DNA of 64,000 nucleotides from Nocardia carnea (GCF_029868325.1 NZ_JARWNW010000237.1:53796-117795), one strand, 5' to 3'. Counted from the stretch's first letter, positions 16,115 through 25,737 are shown. The notes: generated from the sequence alone by a model not told the origin. Numbers and translations are program-made.

Positions 16115-17089
16115 ATGGGTGCTTCTGGGATGCGATCGGCGTTGGAGACGGCTGCCTCGACCGGATCGGGGGCCACGGCGCGCACCGCGGTGGAGGGCGG
16201 GCCCACTGTGCTGCGCATGGTGCTCGGGGGGCGGCTGCGGCGGTTGCGGGAAGCCAGCGGGTTGTCCCGGGAGCAGGCCGGTGATCACATCCGCGGGTCG
16301 GATTCCAAGATAAGCCGCCTCGAGCTTGGCCGGACCAGTATCCGCGAGCGTGATCTGGTCGATCTGCTACAGCTCTACGGGATCACCGACGCCGAGGAGC
16401 TGGCGGCGTTCCAGGAATTGGCCCGCCAGGCCAATACCTCCGGCTGGTGGCACCGCGACAACGACTGGCTCCCGAAATGGTTCGATATGTATCTGGGCCT
16501 GGAACAGGCGGCGCAGGTGATCCGGTGTTACGAACCGCGGGCAGTGCCCGAACTGCTGCAGACCCCGGATTATGCGCGGGCCTTGCTCACGCTCGCGCAT
16601 CCGGGGGAGACGACCGAAGCCATCGAACGGCGGGTGGCATTGCGGATCCGCCGGCAGCATATTCTGAACCGGCCCCATCCGCCGCACCTGTGGCTGATCG
16701 TCGAGGAGGCGGCGCTGATCCGCCGGATCGGCGGATCCCGGACCTGGTCGGCCCAGATCGATCGATTACTGGCCGCCGCCAAACAGCCGCATGTCACCGT
16801 GCAGGTACTGGCCGATCATGTCGGCGGCCCGGCGATGACCGACGGTGCGTTCACCTATCTGCGGTTCGCGGAGGCCGATCTGCCCGATATCGTGTACCTG
16901 CAGCAGCTCACCGGCGCGTTGTATCTGGACAAACAGGCCGATCTGGACGCCTACCGGTCGGTCGCCAACCAGTTGTCGGTGCATGCCGCACCCCCGGAAT
17001 ACACTCCCGGGCTGCTGGCGGCCCTGCGGCGCCGGCAGCCGCGGATCCTGGACCAGCCGGTGCGCCGGGAGTCCGGTCGCGGCCACTGA
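16115..17089 (+). CDS. XRE-type HTH regulator with DUF5753 domain (second copy)
   Basis: A 324-residue paralogue of the regulator at 12735-13622. A 25-residue disordered leader precedes the HTH (LGGRLRRLREASGLSREQAG, then IRGSDSKISRLELGRTSIRE, about residues 36-90). The DUF5753 part has WWHRDNDWLPKWFDMYLGLE, VPELLQTPDYARALLT and FAEADLPDIVYLQQLTGALY. No DUF397 gene adjoins it. The ATG at 16115 is used; MRSALETAAS at 16130 is an alternative. The upstream region lacks the motif found near the first copy, so they may control different genes. Confidence 0.9.
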   Translation: MGASGMRSALETAASTGSGATARTAVEGGPTVLRMVLGGRLRRLREASGLSREQAGDHIRGSDSKISRLELGRTSIRERDLVDLLQLYGITDAEELAAFQELARQANTSGWWHRDNDWLPKWFDMYLGLEQAAQVIRCYEPRAVPELLQTPDYARALLTLAHPGETTEAIERRVALRIRRQHILNRPHPPHLWLIVEEAALIRRIGGSRTWSAQIDRLLAAAKQPHVTVQVLADHVGGPAMTDGAFTYLRFAEADLPDIVYLQQLTGALYLDKQADLDAYRSVANQLSVHAAPPEYTPGLLAALRRRQPRILDQPVRRESGRGH

Positions 17090-17247
17090 ACCCGGCGGAG
17101 CGGTTCGCCTCCGGCGCGGGAGGCGGCGCACCGCGTCGTTACCTGTTTGTGACCGAACCCAATCCGCGGTCACTGCCCTGATGAACTCTCCGGACTGATG
17201 CCGGATGCGGCCACCGCACCCCAGTCCGTGGTTACTGTCCGGTAGTT

Positions 17248-18249
17248 ATGGTGGGCAGTAAGGTAGCCGGCTCCGGCAGCGCAGATCTGGAAGCCGAACT
17301 CGTAGCGCATTTCCGGTCTCCCGAACCGGAAATGGATGCGGCCGATATGGTCACCACCATCCGGCACTGCCTGGCCGCCGCAGCGCACGACCTCGGTGCC
17401 CGCCCTGCCGCGGCGGCGACGATCACCGCCGCGGCCGCCCGCTGGGCCCGTGAAGGGGTCTCTCTGGAATCGGTGCTCACGACCTGCCACGACTGCGCGC
17501 GCAGCGGTTTCGAATTCCTCGCCGCGCGGATGGCGGAGGCCGCCGCGGGCGGGCAGCCCATGGCCGATGCCGCTCGTTTGCTGGTGCGGGTCGTCGAGGT
17601 GGTGACCACCGCGGCCGCCACCGCCTACCTGGACGAACACCGGATCGTGGCGCGCGAGCACCAGACCTCGGCGCAGACGATGGTGGCGGCCCTGCTCGCC
17701 GGCCACGGGGTGAGTGCGCTCGCGCGTAGGTCGGGTCTCCGTGTCGCGCCCGCCTATCAGGTGGTGGCGCTGGCGATCCCGCCGAATGCCGAGGAACGGG
17801 CCGGCGGGCCCGGCGCGGTGTCGGCGGCCCGCCGCAAGCTCCGCCGGGTCCAGGCGGCCCTGGGGGCGCCGCTGGGTTCGCGTTCCCTGCCGCTGCTGCA
17901 CTCCGGCGGAGGCACCGTGCTGATTCCCCTGGAAGCGGCGCACGACACCGGCCCGGTGACGGCGGGGGTGATGAGCGCCGAGGTGCTGCAGCTGGTGGCC
18001 GAGGCCGCGGAGGTGGCGCCGACCGCGACCGTAGCCGTCGGCGCCACCGAACAGATACCGGAACTGGCCGGTCGCACCCAGGAACTCTTGGACCGGCTGT
18101 GTGCCGGCGGCCGGCCACCGGGCCTGTACCGGATCACGGAAGGCACGGCCGTGGAGCCGGAATCGGTGGCGGATGCGCGCCGGTTGCGCCGGCTGCCGCG
18201 TGTCGCATCCGATGCGGCCGGCCGGCCGGGCAAACCGGGGGCGGCGTGA
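17248..18249 (+). CDS. PucR-like regulator lacking the C-terminal HTH
   Basis: A 333-residue protein resembling the N-terminal and middle parts of nocardial PucR-type regulators: a helical RsbRD-like N-domain (LEAELVAHFRSPEPEMDAAD ... EGVSLESVLTTCHDCARSGF) and a degenerate GGDEF-like middle (YQVVALAIPP ... GGGTVLIPLEAAH ... TATVAVGATEQIPEL). The usual C-terminal HTH_30, with a HRNTVRYRLRRI-type helix, is absent; the protein ends in a basic, Gly/Pro-rich tail. It may be an anti-regulator, a sensor partner or a degraded regulator. The 3' end lies 39 bases before the esterase start, suggesting cotranscription. Confidence 0.65.
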   Translation: MVGSKVAGSGSADLEAELVAHFRSPEPEMDAADMVTTIRHCLAAAAHDLGARPAAAATITAAAARWAREGVSLESVLTTCHDCARSGFEFLAARMAEAAAGGQPMADAARLLVRVVEVVTTAAATAYLDEHRIVAREHQTSAQTMVAALLAGHGVSALARRSGLRVAPAYQVVALAIPPNAEERAGGPGAVSAARRKLRRVQAALGAPLGSRSLPLLHSGGGTVLIPLEAAHDTGPVTAGVMSAEVLQLVAEAAEVAPTATVAVGATEQIPELAGRTQELLDRLCAGGRPPGLYRITEGTAVEPESVADARRLRRLPRVASDAAGRPGKPGAA

Positions 18250-18288
18250 CAGGGGGTCCGGATGACGAGTGGTACCGCGAGGTGTGAG

Positions 18289-19323
18289 ATGAGATCCCGG
18301 TTGACGGCTCTGGCCGCACTGGCAGTGATGAGCATCGCTGCCACCGCTACCCCCGCAACCGGTGTCCCGCCGGTGGAGTCGCCCGGCGCGCCACCGGGCC
18401 CCGCCACCGCGACCGGACAACCGGGCCCGCAGTTGTTGCGCGTCGAGGTGCTGAGTGATCGCCGGATCCGATTGCACATCCGCTCGGTGGCGATGCGCCG
18501 GGAGATCGCGATCGACACCCTGGTCGGCACCGGCCCGGCGCCGCGGCCCACGCTGTACCTGCTGGACGGGGTGGACGGTGGTCCCACCTCGGGCTGGCTG
18601 ACCGACGGCGGTGCCGCGGAATTCTTCGCCGACAAACCCGTCGATGTCGTGCTCACCACCGGCGGAACCGCGAGTTTGTACGCGGACTGGATCCGGGTGG
18701 ACGCCGCCCTGGGCCTGAATCGGTGGGAAACCTTTCTCACCGAGGAGCTCCCGCCGATCGTCGAGAAGTACCTGGGGTCCAACGGTGTCCGTGCCATCGC
18801 GGGGGTGTCCATGGGTGCGCAGGCGGCGATGATGCTGACCCAGCGGCATCCGGGTTTCTATCGGGGTGTCGCCGGGTTGAGCGGCTGCTATTCCACCGCC
18901 GATCAGCTCGGTCGCGCGGTCACGGTGATGACGGTGGCCTCCCGGGGCGGTAATCCGGAGAATCTGTTCGGCCCGCCCGCCTCGCCGGAATGGCGGGCCC
19001 ACGACAGTTTGCTCGGCGCGGAGAAATTGCGCGGTACCGAGATCTATCTGTCGGTGGCCAATGGAACGCCGAGCGGGGCGGCCTTGATGTCGATCGGGAA
19101 CAGTCCGGAGATTCTGGCGGTACTGCTGGGTGGCGGCTCATTATTGGAACAGGGCGCCCGCCTGTGCACCGAACGTCTGGCTGCCCGTCTCGACGAACTC
19201 GATATTCCCGCGGTGGTCGATTTCCTGCCCGAAGGTATGCATTCCTGGCCAGATTTCGAAGTCCAATTGCATAGGAGCTGGCCCACTCTCTCCCGTGCCC
19301 TGGAGATCACCGGACAGTCGTGA
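18289..19323 (+). CDS. Secreted antigen-85-like esterase/mycolyltransferase-family protein
   Basis: A 344-residue exported alpha/beta hydrolase. The signal peptide is MRSRLTALAALAVMSIAATA, with likely cleavage soon after. Family landmarks are TLYLLDGVDGGPTSGW, the nucleophile elbow GVSMGAQAAM, and MHSWPDFEVQLHRSWP, comparable to the catalytic-His HSWEYW region of antigen 85. Antigen-85 proteins move mycolates onto trehalose or arabinogalactan; whether this one does so is inference. ATG 18289 has GAGGTGTGAG upstream; the ATG at 18262 (behind AGGGGGTCCGG) is an equally possible start that adds nine residues. Confidence 0.85.
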   Translation: MRSRLTALAALAVMSIAATATPATGVPPVESPGAPPGPATATGQPGPQLLRVEVLSDRRIRLHIRSVAMRREIAIDTLVGTGPAPRPTLYLLDGVDGGPTSGWLTDGGAAEFFADKPVDVVLTTGGTASLYADWIRVDAALGLNRWETFLTEELPPIVEKYLGSNGVRAIAGVSMGAQAAMMLTQRHPGFYRGVAGLSGCYSTADQLGRAVTVMTVASRGGNPENLFGPPASPEWRAHDSLLGAEKLRGTEIYLSVANGTPSGAALMSIGNSPEILAVLLGGGSLLEQGARLCTERLAARLDELDIPAVVDFLPEGMHSWPDFEVQLHRSWPTLSRALEITGQS

Positions 19324-19402
19324 CGAGCGGCCGGGATTTCCGGCGTGGTGAAGTAACAAGAATTACGTCCGGAATGCAGCATTCGCCGCACCGGCTCGAT
19401 TT

Positions 19403-20011
19403 TCAGTGTCCCCATACCGCGACGAATTCCGGAATCTGGCCGGGCGTGAGAGTAGCCGCGACGGGTACACCCGCCGCGGTGAAACTATCCGCCGCGCGGC
19501 CGATATGGTTCTCCGACGTCACCACCACCGCGTCGTGTGCCCCGAGCGCGTGGATGAGCTGTGCGCTGCGCTGCGCGTTCTGCACGGTGGTGGTGGCCGC
19601 CGGCTCCTGATGGACGCGATACGCCGGTAGTCCGTGGCGGATGAGCCAGCCGGCCATGGCGGCGGCCTCGGTGACCCCGTTGCGCGGGTTTCCGCCCGTG
19701 ACGATCACCGGCGACTGCGGCGCGAGCAGGGCTTGAATGTACCCGGCCCGTAACCTATCCACCAGCTCCGGTCGCATGGTGCCGTCGGGTAGCAGGCCGT
19801 AACCGAGTATGACGATCGCGGTTCCGGGACCGTGTACACGGGTCAGCGGACCGGTCAGCAGATCGCCGATCCCGGCCGGTGGCCCGCCCGGGGGAGCCGG
19901 GGCGGCGCCGGCCTGTCCGCCCAGGCCCGCGGTGATCGCGGCGGCAGTGAGGACGGTGGTCAGCCCCGTCCGGAGTGGGTGGGTGCGGCGGCGTCGGCGG
20001 GTATCGGGCAT
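19403..20011 (-). CDS. Exported YdcF/DUF218-family protein
   Basis: A 202-residue protein with an N-terminal signal (RTGLTTVLTAAAITAGLGGQ after a very basic RRRRR stretch) and a DUF218 domain. The domain shows AIVILGYGLLPDGTMRPELV, VIVTGGNPRNGVTEAAAMAG, LPAYRVHQEPAATTTVQNAQ and VVVTSENHIGRA, the usual acidic and Gly-rich positions of YdcF/SanA-like proteins. These act in envelope processes by unknown chemistry. It converges on the esterase gene. Confidence 0.85.
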   Translation of the reverse strand: MPDTRRRRRTHPLRTGLTTVLTAAAITAGLGGQAGAAPAPPGGPPAGIGDLLTGPLTRVHGPGTAIVILGYGLLPDGTMRPELVDRLRAGYIQALLAPQSPVIVTGGNPRNGVTEAAAMAGWLIRHGLPAYRVHQEPAATTTVQNAQRSAQLIHALGAHDAVVVTSENHIGRAADSFTAAGVPVAATLTPGQIPEFVAVWGH

Positions 20012-20382
20012 CGGAAACTCCGAAAATGACGGGGCCGGAACAGGCCGTGAATCGGAATGTGGTGACTACATTTTCGGCTACTCGGACGTGATCGGTTCGT
20101 GATCTGATGTGTTATTGGATAATCCACGGAATGATGTCACGTTTGTTAGGGCTCGCAACGGTACTCACCGGCGAGTCCCTCAACGGTTTTCGCGAATTCG
20201 CTGCCGGCTCGTCTGTGACCCGCACCAAACCGGTTCGAATGCTTTGGTGAGCTGTCCAATTCCACTACCGGAAACATTGGAGAACCGATCCGCCGGCCGT
20301 ACTGTCGGCGCAGCGTCTCTGCCGCGAAACAACTGCGCGGCAAGGGAATCGGACGACGATGTTCTCGGCAGAAAGGGTCCTG
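20012..20382. other. Gene-free interval upstream of the lipase
   Basis: A 371-base gap, somewhat more AT-rich than its surroundings (for example GTGTTATTGGATAATCC near 20107-20123). It probably contains the divergent promoters for the YdcF-like gene and the lipase. I saw no strong dyad and no supported reading frame. Confidence 0.4.
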
Positions 20383-21582
20383 ATGATTCGACCTACCTCC
20401 GGCCGGCTGCGCGCCGCGGCGCTGTGTGCCGCCACCGCACTGGTTTTCGGGTTCACCGGTGCGAGTGCGAACGCGGATCCGCCGGCGGCTCCCACGGAAC
20501 AGGACCTGGCGGGCTATATCGCGGCCGGCCGGACTGCCGGACCGGTGGCCGATTCCGGCAGTGCGAGCGGTTCGGCCTGCAACTCGGGCAGCGGCGCGGG
20601 GTCGGGTAACGGCTCCGGGGACTGCTACGGCGGTTCGGGTAGCAGTTCGGGGCTGTCGGGCGGGTACGCCTCCGATACCGTCGGCCACGGCCCCGCGCAG
20701 ACGGCGTTCCTGCCGGCGTTCGCGCACGGCCTGTTCAACGCCGATGTCGCGCCCCCGGGAGCCAACGACTGGAACTGCAAACCCACCGCCGAACATCCGC
20801 GGCCCGTGCTGCTGATCCACGGCACCTGGATGAACGCCTACAACGGTTTCGCGTTCATGGGGCAGCCGATCAAGGACGCGGGTTTCTGCACCTTCACCTT
20901 CAACTACGGCCGGGCGAACCTCGTCCAGGGCGGTGGGCTCGGTTCGGTGCTACCGGGCACGATGGGCACCGGTTACATCCAGGATTCGGCGAAGCAGCTG
21001 GCTGTTTTCGTGGACCGGGTGCTCGACGCCACCGGCGCCGCCGAGGTGGATATCATCGCGCATTCCCAGGGCGGTTCGATGTCGAACTGGTACACCAAGT
21101 TCGAGGGCGGCGCCGACAAGGTCGCCAAACTCATCACCTACGGAGCGACCCACCACGGCACCACATTGGACGGGATCGGGGCGCTGGGCCGGGCCATCAA
21201 CAACTTCGGTATCGATATTCTCGGATTCATCGAGATCTTCGTGGGCCACTCCGGGATCCAGCAGACCGTGGGCTCGGATTTCGTGAATCAGCTGAACGCC
21301 GGCGGCGATACGGTGCCCGGTGTGGACTACACCGTCGTCGGCACCCGCTACGACGAGGTGACCACCCCGTTCGACCTGACCTTCCTGAAACCCGGGCCGG
21401 ACGCGCCCGTCCGCAACATCACCCTGCAGGACGGCTGCGAACAGGATCTGTCGGACCACCTCACCATGATGTATTCGCCGCGCGCGCTGTCCATCGCGCT
21501 GCAGGCCCTGGACCCGGTGCAGTTCCCGGCGCTGCAGTGCACCTTCAACCCGTGGCTCATCGGCGGCGGCGGCAAGCTGTGA
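20383..21582 (+). CDS. Secreted lipase, class 2 family
   Basis: A 399-residue exported lipase. After the signal peptide (AALCAATALVFGFTGASANA) comes a Gly/Ser-rich linker, roughly residues 55-92, with two Cys. The hydrolase domain has the oxyanion segment PVLLIHGTWMNAYNGFAFMG and the nucleophile elbow AHSQGGSMSNWY, typical of lipase class 2 (EstA/LipC-like). CSD-like C-terminal Cys residues (DGCEQDLSDH and LQCTFNPW) may form disulfides. Start ATG 20383 follows GAAAGGGTCCTG; ATG 20359 is possible but adds an atypical N-terminus. Confidence 0.88.
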   Translation: MIRPTSGRLRAAALCAATALVFGFTGASANADPPAAPTEQDLAGYIAAGRTAGPVADSGSASGSACNSGSGAGSGNGSGDCYGGSGSSSGLSGGYASDTVGHGPAQTAFLPAFAHGLFNADVAPPGANDWNCKPTAEHPRPVLLIHGTWMNAYNGFAFMGQPIKDAGFCTFTFNYGRANLVQGGGLGSVLPGTMGTGYIQDSAKQLAVFVDRVLDATGAAEVDIIAHSQGGSMSNWYTKFEGGADKVAKLITYGATHHGTTLDGIGALGRAINNFGIDILGFIEIFVGHSGIQQTVGSDFVNQLNAGGDTVPGVDYTVVGTRYDEVTTPFDLTFLKPGPDAPVRNITLQDGCEQDLSDHLTMMYSPRALSIALQALDPVQFPALQCTFNPWLIGGGGKL

Positions 21583-21786
21583 TCCGCCGGTAAGACGGTG
21601 CGCACCGGCGGGACTGCCCGACTCCACAGTTCCGTTCGGTGCGCACACGACCGCCGTTTCCGGTTCGGGCGGTCCGGGCTTCTCCGGTGCTGCCACCGAC
21701 CCGGTGCGGCGCTCGCGAGCTCACCGGTGGCGTCACCGCATATGCGCCATCGGTGGGTTCGCCGGGAGCGGGCAGTGCCTCCCGGC

Positions 21787-21826
21787 GGAACTGCCGGCCC
21801 CGCACCGCGCCCGGGCCGGCAGTTCC
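21787..21826. terminator. Strong hairpin between convergent lipase and GMC genes
   Basis: Perfect 14-base arms GGAACTGCCGGCCC (21787-21800) and GGGCCGGCAGTTCC (21813-21826) with a 12-base loop, ending 5 bases from the stop of the leftward GMC gene. It can terminate both directions. Confidence 0.75.
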
Positions 21827-21831
21827 GTATC

Positions 21832-23415
21832 TCAGGAGCGGGTCAGGAATGCGGCGGCCTGGGCGCCGATGAACACACTCGGGGCGTGGGTGTGGCCGCG
21901 CACCAGGACCGGCATGATCGAGGCATCCGCCACCCGCAGCCCCTGGACTCCCCGCACACGAAGTTGCGGGTCCACCACGCTCGTATCGTCCGACCCCATC
22001 CGGCAGGTGCCGGCGGGGTGGTAGAGCGTATGGGCGTACTGCTCGAGCGATTCCGTCCGGGTTTCCTCCGACATTCCGCTGGTGGCGTCCGGCGGATAGC
22101 ACAGGTCGCCGAGGACGCCCTTCATCGCGTCGGTATCGGCGATTTCGGCGCAGTGCCGTAATCCGGCCATCAGTGCGGCCCGGTCGGCGCCGTCGGGATC
22201 GGACAGGTACTTCGGGTCGATCACGGCCTTGGCGAGTGGGTCGCTCGAGGCCAGGGTGATGGTTCCGCGGCTGCGCGGCCGCAACAGCACGGTGGCCAGG
22301 ATGACGCCGTGCGCGGTCGGATCGATCAGGCCTTCGTGATAGAACGGCGCGGGCGCGTACACGAGTTCCAGATCGGGATACTCCAAGCCCGGGTCGCTGC
22401 GGACGAAACCGTAGGCCTCGCCGACGTTCGAGGTGAGCATGCCGCGGTGCCGCACCAGGTAGTTGACCAGCTGCCCGGGTTTTTCGGCGCCGAACAGCGA
22501 ATCGGCGGTCACCGAGTAGCCGAGCCCCGCGACGAGATGGTCCTGCAGATTGGCGCCTACCTCGGGAGCATGCCGGCGGACGTCGATTCCGTGCCGCTCG
22601 AGCTCGGCCCGATCACCGATTCCGGACAGCATGAGCAGCTGCGGGCTGTTGATCGCCCCGCCGCACAGGATCACCTCGCGGCCGGCCCGCACCTGCTCGA
22701 GGCGCCCGGCCCGGGAGAACTCGACCCCGACGGCGCGGTCCCCGTCGAACAGGACCCGGGTGGCGGTGGCCTCCGGGAGCACGGTGAGGTTGCGGCGTTT
22801 CATGGCCGGCCGCAGGTAGGCGTCCGCGGTGCTCCAGCGCCGGCCCCGGTACTGGGTGACCATGGTCTGGGTGAACCCTTGGGGCTCGGGCAGATTCGCG
22901 GTCTCGACGGGAAACCCGCGTTCGGCCACGGCCCGCAGGTAGGCGGCTGTGGACGGGCGCGGACTGCGCTGGTGGGAGATGTGCAGGGGCCCGCCGGTGC
23001 CGTGATCGTCACCGGCGGGCCCTTCGACATCCTCGATGGTGCGGAACTGTTCGACCGCCTTGTCGAACCCCCAGTCCGGGCCGGCGGCCGCGGCCCATTC
23101 GTCGTAGTCGGCACGGAACCCGCGCACCCACATCTGGGCGTTGAGCGAGGACGAACCACCGAAGGTTTTCCCGCGCGGCCAGTAGATCTGCCGGTTGCCT
23201 AGTTGCGGTTGCGGTTCGGTGAGATAGTCCCAGTCGTAGGGGCTGCGGAAGAGTTTCGAGAAGCCGGCCGGGATCCGGATGAACTTGTCCTTGTCGGCCG
23301 GTCCGGCCTCGAGCACGATCACCGACCGTCCCGGATCAGCGCTGAGCCGGTCGGCGAGCACCGCGCCCGCCGAACCCGACCCGACGATCACATAGTCCGC
23401 ACTGACTTCTGTCAC
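21832..23415 (-). CDS. GMC-family FAD oxidoreductase (choline/alcohol dehydrogenase-like)
   Basis: A 527-residue flavoprotein. The FAD-binding motif [17 protein letters not shown] is at residues 9-25, followed by [13 protein letters not shown] signatures include [18 protein letters not shown] (GMC signature 1) and [16 protein letters not shown] (signature 2), and the C-terminal active-site region has [10 protein letters not shown]. The substrate is an alcohol of unknown kind; choline- or PEG-dehydrogenase-like members are close in form. The GTG at 23415 is preferred because it gives the usual short N-terminus and has AAAGGTG upstream; the ATG at 23433 is an alternative. Confidence 0.9.
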   Translation of the reverse strand: MTEVSADYVIVGSGSAGAVLADRLSADPGRSVIVLEAGPADKDKFIRIPAGFSKLFRSPYDWDYLTEPQPQLGNRQIYWPRGKTFGGSSSLNAQMWVRGFRADYDEWAAAAGPDWGFDKAVEQFRTIEDVEGPAGDDHGTGGPLHISHQRSPRPSTAAYLRAVAERGFPVETANLPEPQGFTQTMVTQYRGRRWSTADAYLRPAMKRRNLTVLPEATATRVLFDGDRAVGVEFSRAGRLEQVRAGREVILCGGAINSPQLLMLSGIGDRAELERHGIDVRRHAPEVGANLQDHLVAGLGYSVTADSLFGAEKPGQLVNYLVRHRGMLTSNVGEAYGFVRSDPGLEYPDLELVYAPAPFYHEGLIDPTAHGVILATVLLRPRSRGTITLASSDPLAKAVIDPKYLSDPDGADRAALMAGLRHCAEIADTDAMKGVLGDLCYPPDATSGMSEETRTESLEQYAHTLYHPAGTCRMGSDDTSVVDPQLRVRGVQGLRVADASIMPVLVRGHTHAPSVFIGAQAAAFLTRS

Positions 23416-23570
23416 CTTCGCACCTTTCGACATCGTGTAGGGCAAACATACGAGAGTCGGCCCGGGTGTGGGGCCGGATCGTGCCGGTGTCCCGGACACC
23501 GGCGGTTGTGGGTATCCGGATACCTCCGATTCGTGCTGCCCGACCTCCCCGCGCGGGGTATAACCGGCCC

Positions 23571-24212
23571 ATGAGTTACCCGGTGGACCTCGGGGTGCTG
23601 CAGGCCGGTGCGATCGTCGTGATCATCGCCGGTGTGGCCCTGGTGATTTCGGCGCTGACAGCGCTGCGCGGGAAGGGGCCCCGCATATCGATGCTCCGTG
23701 GTGGGAGCGGACTGCTGCTCCTGGCGGCTGCGGCGCTGGTGCTGTGGACGGCGACCCTCGTGCAGACGTATCTCGGGCTGACGGGCGAGGTTCGCGCCGC
23801 CCACGTGGTGGTGACCCCCGTTGCCGATGCAGAGCACCGCCTCGAGGTCGAATTGACCCTGTACGACGAGGAAGGCGATACGACCGGACGCAGCACGCAT
23901 CACGTGGAGGGGGATCTATGGGTGCTGCAGGCGCAGATCGTCGAACTGGAGCCGTGGGTGAATACGCTCGGTTTCCATTCCGGCTACAAGGTGTCGCGCC
24001 TGTACGGGCAGCGCCTCGACGGCATCGCAACCGGCCAGGACCATATCCTGCTCAACGGCGGTGATCGCGATTTCTTCCGCGAGATGACCGAAGACCGCTG
24101 GTTCACCGCACCGTTCGTGCGCTCCGCCTACGGCAACGCGGTGATCGCGATGCCGGGGGAGTACGACGTCTACATCTCGCGGGATGCGATCAAGACCCGA
24201 CCGGTCGAATAA
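23571..24212 (+). CDS. Hypothetical membrane protein (213 aa)
   Basis: No named family recognised. Two hydrophobic segments occur at the N-terminus (about 8-30, [20 protein letters not shown], and about 42-62, [20 protein letters not shown]). A soluble domain of about 150 residues follows: [40 protein letters not shown] and [20 protein letters not shown]. The ATG at 23571 is the first start that gives this clean membrane topology. Its 3' end overlaps the convergent TetR gene by 23 bases. Confidence 0.7.
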   Translation: MSYPVDLGVLQAGAIVVIIAGVALVISALTALRGKGPRISMLRGGSGLLLLAAAALVLWTATLVQTYLGLTGEVRAAHVVVTPVADAEHRLEVELTLYDEEGDTTGRSTHHVEGDLWVLQAQIVELEPWVNTLGFHSGYKVSRLYGQRLDGIATGQDHILLNGGDRDFFREMTEDRWFTAPFVRSAYGNAVIAMPGEYDVYISRDAIKTRPVE

Positions 24213-24804
24213 CCGGTGACCCGGCGCCCGCGCCGACCGCCGACCGGCACAGCACGTTCAGCTCCTCGACGACGGTATCGAGCGCGGCCGGATCGCGTTC
24301 GGTGCGTGCCACGATGAGCGCCCCTTCCAAGGCGCTGACCACCAGCACCGCGACCGACCGGGCACGTTGCGGCGGCGCGCCGTCGCGGACGAGTTTCCCG
24401 GCGATCAGATCACGCCAGGTGTCGAAGGTGGCCCCCGCGGCGGCCACCGCATCCGGTTCGTTGCCCAGCGCGGCCGCGGCGATCGGACAGCCGACGGCGT
24501 AGTCGCCGCGGTCGAGTCCGCGTGCGAGGGTTTCGGCGAGTTCACGCAGCGCGGCGGCGGTTTCCGGCGTATCCAGTACCCGGGTGAGTTCGGCGGTGAC
24601 CCGCGCCCCGGCCACCTCGGTCGCCTCCGTGACCAATTGCGCCTTCCCGCCGGGGAAGTGGTGGTAAACCGATCCGCGGGGCGCGCCGCTGGCGTTCAGG
24701 ACATCGGCGAACGATACCGCCGCGACCCCGCGCCGCCGGATGAGTGAGATCGCGCTGCGGATCATCGCCGCCCGGGGCCCGTCCGGATCCTTACGTCGTG
24801 GCAT
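24190..24804 (-). CDS. TetR/AcrR regulator (LmrA/YxaF-like)
   Basis: A 204-residue repressor. The HTH is at about residues 10-58 (AAMIRSAISLIRRRGVAAVS, then FADVLNASGAPRGSVYHHFP), with the GSVYHHFPGGKAQL pattern common in LmrA/YxaF-type TetR proteins that have the TetR_C_LmrA-like C-domain. It diverges from the thioesterase gene. A short dyad, GTATG-ttgt-CATAC, lies between the two starts and is a likely operator. AGGGAG lies 7-8 bases before the ATG at 24804; a GTG just upstream (24807) is also possible. Confidence 0.88.
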   Translation of the reverse strand: MPRRKDPDGPRAAMIRSAISLIRRRGVAAVSFADVLNASGAPRGSVYHHFPGGKAQLVTEATEVAGARVTAELTRVLDTPETAAALRELAETLARGLDRGDYAVGCPIAAAALGNEPDAVAAAGATFDTWRDLIAGKLVRDGAPPQRARSVAVLVVSALEGALIVARTERDPAALDTVVEELNVLCRSAVGAGAGSPVIRPVGS

Positions 24805-24835
24805 CACACCGCTCCCTGTTGCCTCCCATTCCTAT

Positions 24836-24849
24836 GTATGTTGTCATAC
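24836..24849. promoter_or_regulatory. Putative TetR operator
   Basis: Arms GTATG (24836-24840) and CATAC (24845-24849) around TTGT form a short dyad in an AT-rich stretch. The site lies 32 bases before the TetR start and 42 bases before the thioesterase start. Position between the divergent regulator and its neighbour suggests autoregulation plus control of the thioesterase. Confidence 0.5.
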
Positions 24850-24890
24850 TTATATTCGTTCCACCACCCGACTATTGCCAGGAGGACCCC

Positions 24891-25724
24891 GTGACCGGGA
24901 TCGATGCGCCGCCCCATCCCTTCGATACCGCGGTCGCCACCGAGCACCTCGGCGGGCACCGGATCGCCGGCCGGACCTGCCCCGACTACGCGAATATGGT
25001 CGGCCCGTTCGGTGGGGTCACCGCGGCGGCGCTGCTACGCGCGATCGAAGGACACCCCGACCGGATGGGTGACCCCCTGGCGCTGACGGTGAACTACGCG
25101 GGCCCGATCGCCGACGGCGACTTCGAGATCAGTGCCCGCCCGGTGCGTACCAACCGCACGAATCAGCACTGGCAGCTCGAGCTCTCCCAGGCCGGCGCGA
25201 TCACCACCACCGCGACCGCGGTATTCGGTATCCGCCGCGATACCTGGTCGGATATGGAACTCACCATGCCGTCGGTACCGGGCCCCGACCAGGCCGAACC
25301 ACAGGAGTTCCCGGAGTTCATCGCCTGGGGCCGCAACTACGATCTGCGTTTCGTCACCGGCGCCGTTCCCGAACCGGCACCCTCCGAGGCGCAGCCGGGA
25401 AACCCGGATTCGGTGAGTACGCTCTGGCTGCGCGACCGGCCGGCCCGCCCGCTCGATTTCGCCTCGCTCACGGCGATGTCGGATGCGTTCTATCCGCGAG
25501 TGTTCCTGCGTCGCGGCCAGTACCTCCCCGCCGGAACGATCTCACTCACCGTCTACTACCACGCAACCGCCGCCGAACTGGCCGCCCAGGGCACGGAACA
25601 CCTGCTGGGCACCGCCCGCGCCCACCGCTTCGCGCACGGCCATTTCGATCAGAACGCCCACCTGTGGGGTCACGACGGTACGTTGCTGGCCACCAGCCAC
25701 CAGCTGGTCTATTTCAAGGGCTGA
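24891..25724 (+). CDS. Acyl-CoA thioesterase-like double-hotdog protein
   Basis: A 277-residue protein of the TesB/thioesterase-superfamily type with two hotdog repeats. N-terminal half: NMVGPFGGVTAAALLRAIEG and DPLALTVNYAGPIADGDFEI. C-terminal half: RPLDFASLTAMSDAFYPRVF, GTISLTVYYHATAAELAAQG and the final HLWGHDGTLLATSHQLVYFK. It probably hydrolyses an acyl-CoA. The GTG at 24891 has a perfect AGGAGG at 24880-24885. It is divergent from a TetR gene with a dyad between them, so expression is likely TetR-controlled. Confidence 0.85.
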   Translation: MTGIDAPPHPFDTAVATEHLGGHRIAGRTCPDYANMVGPFGGVTAAALLRAIEGHPDRMGDPLALTVNYAGPIADGDFEISARPVRTNRTNQHWQLELSQAGAITTTATAVFGIRRDTWSDMELTMPSVPGPDQAEPQEFPEFIAWGRNYDLRFVTGAVPEPAPSEAQPGNPDSVSTLWLRDRPARPLDFASLTAMSDAFYPRVFLRRGQYLPAGTISLTVYYHATAAELAAQGTEHLLGTARAHRFAHGHFDQNAHLWGHDGTLLATSHQLVYFKG

Positions 25725-25737
25725 TACCCCGTTCCGG

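Noticed and set aside
17170..19002. Leftward 610-residue frame
   Set aside because: Antisense to the PucR-like and esterase genes, both of which carry clear family motifs.
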